64,000 nt of DNA from Rhodoluna limnophila (GTDB lineage: Bacteria > Actinomycetota > Actinomycetes > Actinomycetales > Microbacteriaceae). Below the pieces are notes generated by a model. It was not told the origin of the DNA, made no database searches, and saw nothing but the letters and a program-made list of their open reading frames with translations. The stretch spans positions 1 through 64,000 of the forward strand of contig CAMAXJ010000002.1 in NCBI GenBank assembly GCA_945862155.1, written 5' to 3'. The position numbers were made by a program, and so were the translations under genes. Positions 63,371-64,000 of the stretch are shown one piece after another (position 1 is the stretch's first letter; every line of letters begins with the position of its first letter).

Positions 63371-64000
63371 GGTACCTCGTTGTCATTCCGACCTACAACG
63401 AGGCGGAGGCAATTCTTGAAACCGTGAGCCTAGTACTTGCGCTCAAGCTAGAACTAAACGTGCTAGTAGTAGATGATTCTTCGCCGGATGGAACAAGCGC
63501 AATTGTTAGTGAAGCTTTTGCAACCGAATCTAGGGTGCAGCTTCTGACTCGAAAGCAAAAGCAGGGTCTGGGGCTTGCCTACCTCGAAGGGTTCCATTGG
63601 GCATTTAGTAAAGGCTTCGACGTAGTGGTTGAAATGGATGCTGATGGATCTCACCGAGCTCAAGATTTGGCCTTACTTCTGGAAGCATCCAAGACCGCAG
63701 ATTTGGTGATTGGGTCGCGTTGGATTAGTGGGGGAGAAGTCGAGAATTGGCCTTGGTTTAGAAAACTGATTTCTAAAATTGGAAATCGCTATGCTAAAGC
63801 AATGCTTGGAACCGAGATTTTGGACATGACATCGGGTTTTCGCGTTTACCGCGCCAAGTTCTTGCAGCAATTGGTATCTAAGCCAGTTTCTTCGCATGGT
63901 TACTCCTTCCAAGTGGAGCTTGCCTACTTAGCCTCAAAAGCAGGAACAGTTGTTGAAGTGCCAATCACTTTTGTGGAGCGGATCAATGGGAAATCAAAAA
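63367..64000 (+). CDS. ppm1: Polyprenol monophosphomannose synthase (GT2), 3' end outside window
   Basis: GTG start overlapping lnt stop; RYLVVIPTYNEAEAI, VVDDSSPDGTS, VEMDADGSHR, DMTSGFRVYRA. Confidence 0.92.
   Translation, partial: MRYLVVIPTYNEAEAILETVSLVLALKLELNVLVVDDSSPDGTSAIVSEAFATESRVQLLTRKQKQGLGLAYLEGFHWAFSKGFDVVVEMDADGSHRAQDLALLLEASKTADLVIGSRWISGGEVENWPWFRKLISKIGNRYAKAMLGTEILDMTSGFRVYRAKFLQQLVSKPVSSHGYSFQVELAYLASKAGTVVEVPITFVERINGKSK

Overview
The window looks like contiguous core chromosome of a compact actinobacterium. Gene content, gene order and 4-nt overlaps suggest a Microbacteriaceae-like, possibly streamlined lineage; this is inference, no database was searched. I support about 58 protein genes and two tRNA-Leu genes. 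Blocks present: gltBD, pyk, polA, rpsA, coaE, uvrBAC, rapZ-whiA, sodA-gap-pgk-tpiA-secG-rbpA, pgi-tal-tkt, heme A synthesis, phrB, SUF Fe-S assembly, bioY, ABC-F, fabG/fabI, serB, mgtE, uppP, trmI, pafBC, tatAC, helY, lnt and ppm. I see no CRISPR array, IS element, prophage, toxin-antitoxin or defence island, and I did not find a dramatic new gene system. The most interesting signals are: (1) an RbpA with a lysine/alanine-rich tail of about 107 residues; (2) a structured, repeat-flanked leader upstream of mgtE; (3) a locus where trmI and pafBC remain but no Pup/proteasome genes lie between them; (4) a recurrent TAGGCT/TANNNT box 6-7 nt before start codons, suggesting widespread leaderless transcription; (5) convergent genes that repeatedly share their stop codons.
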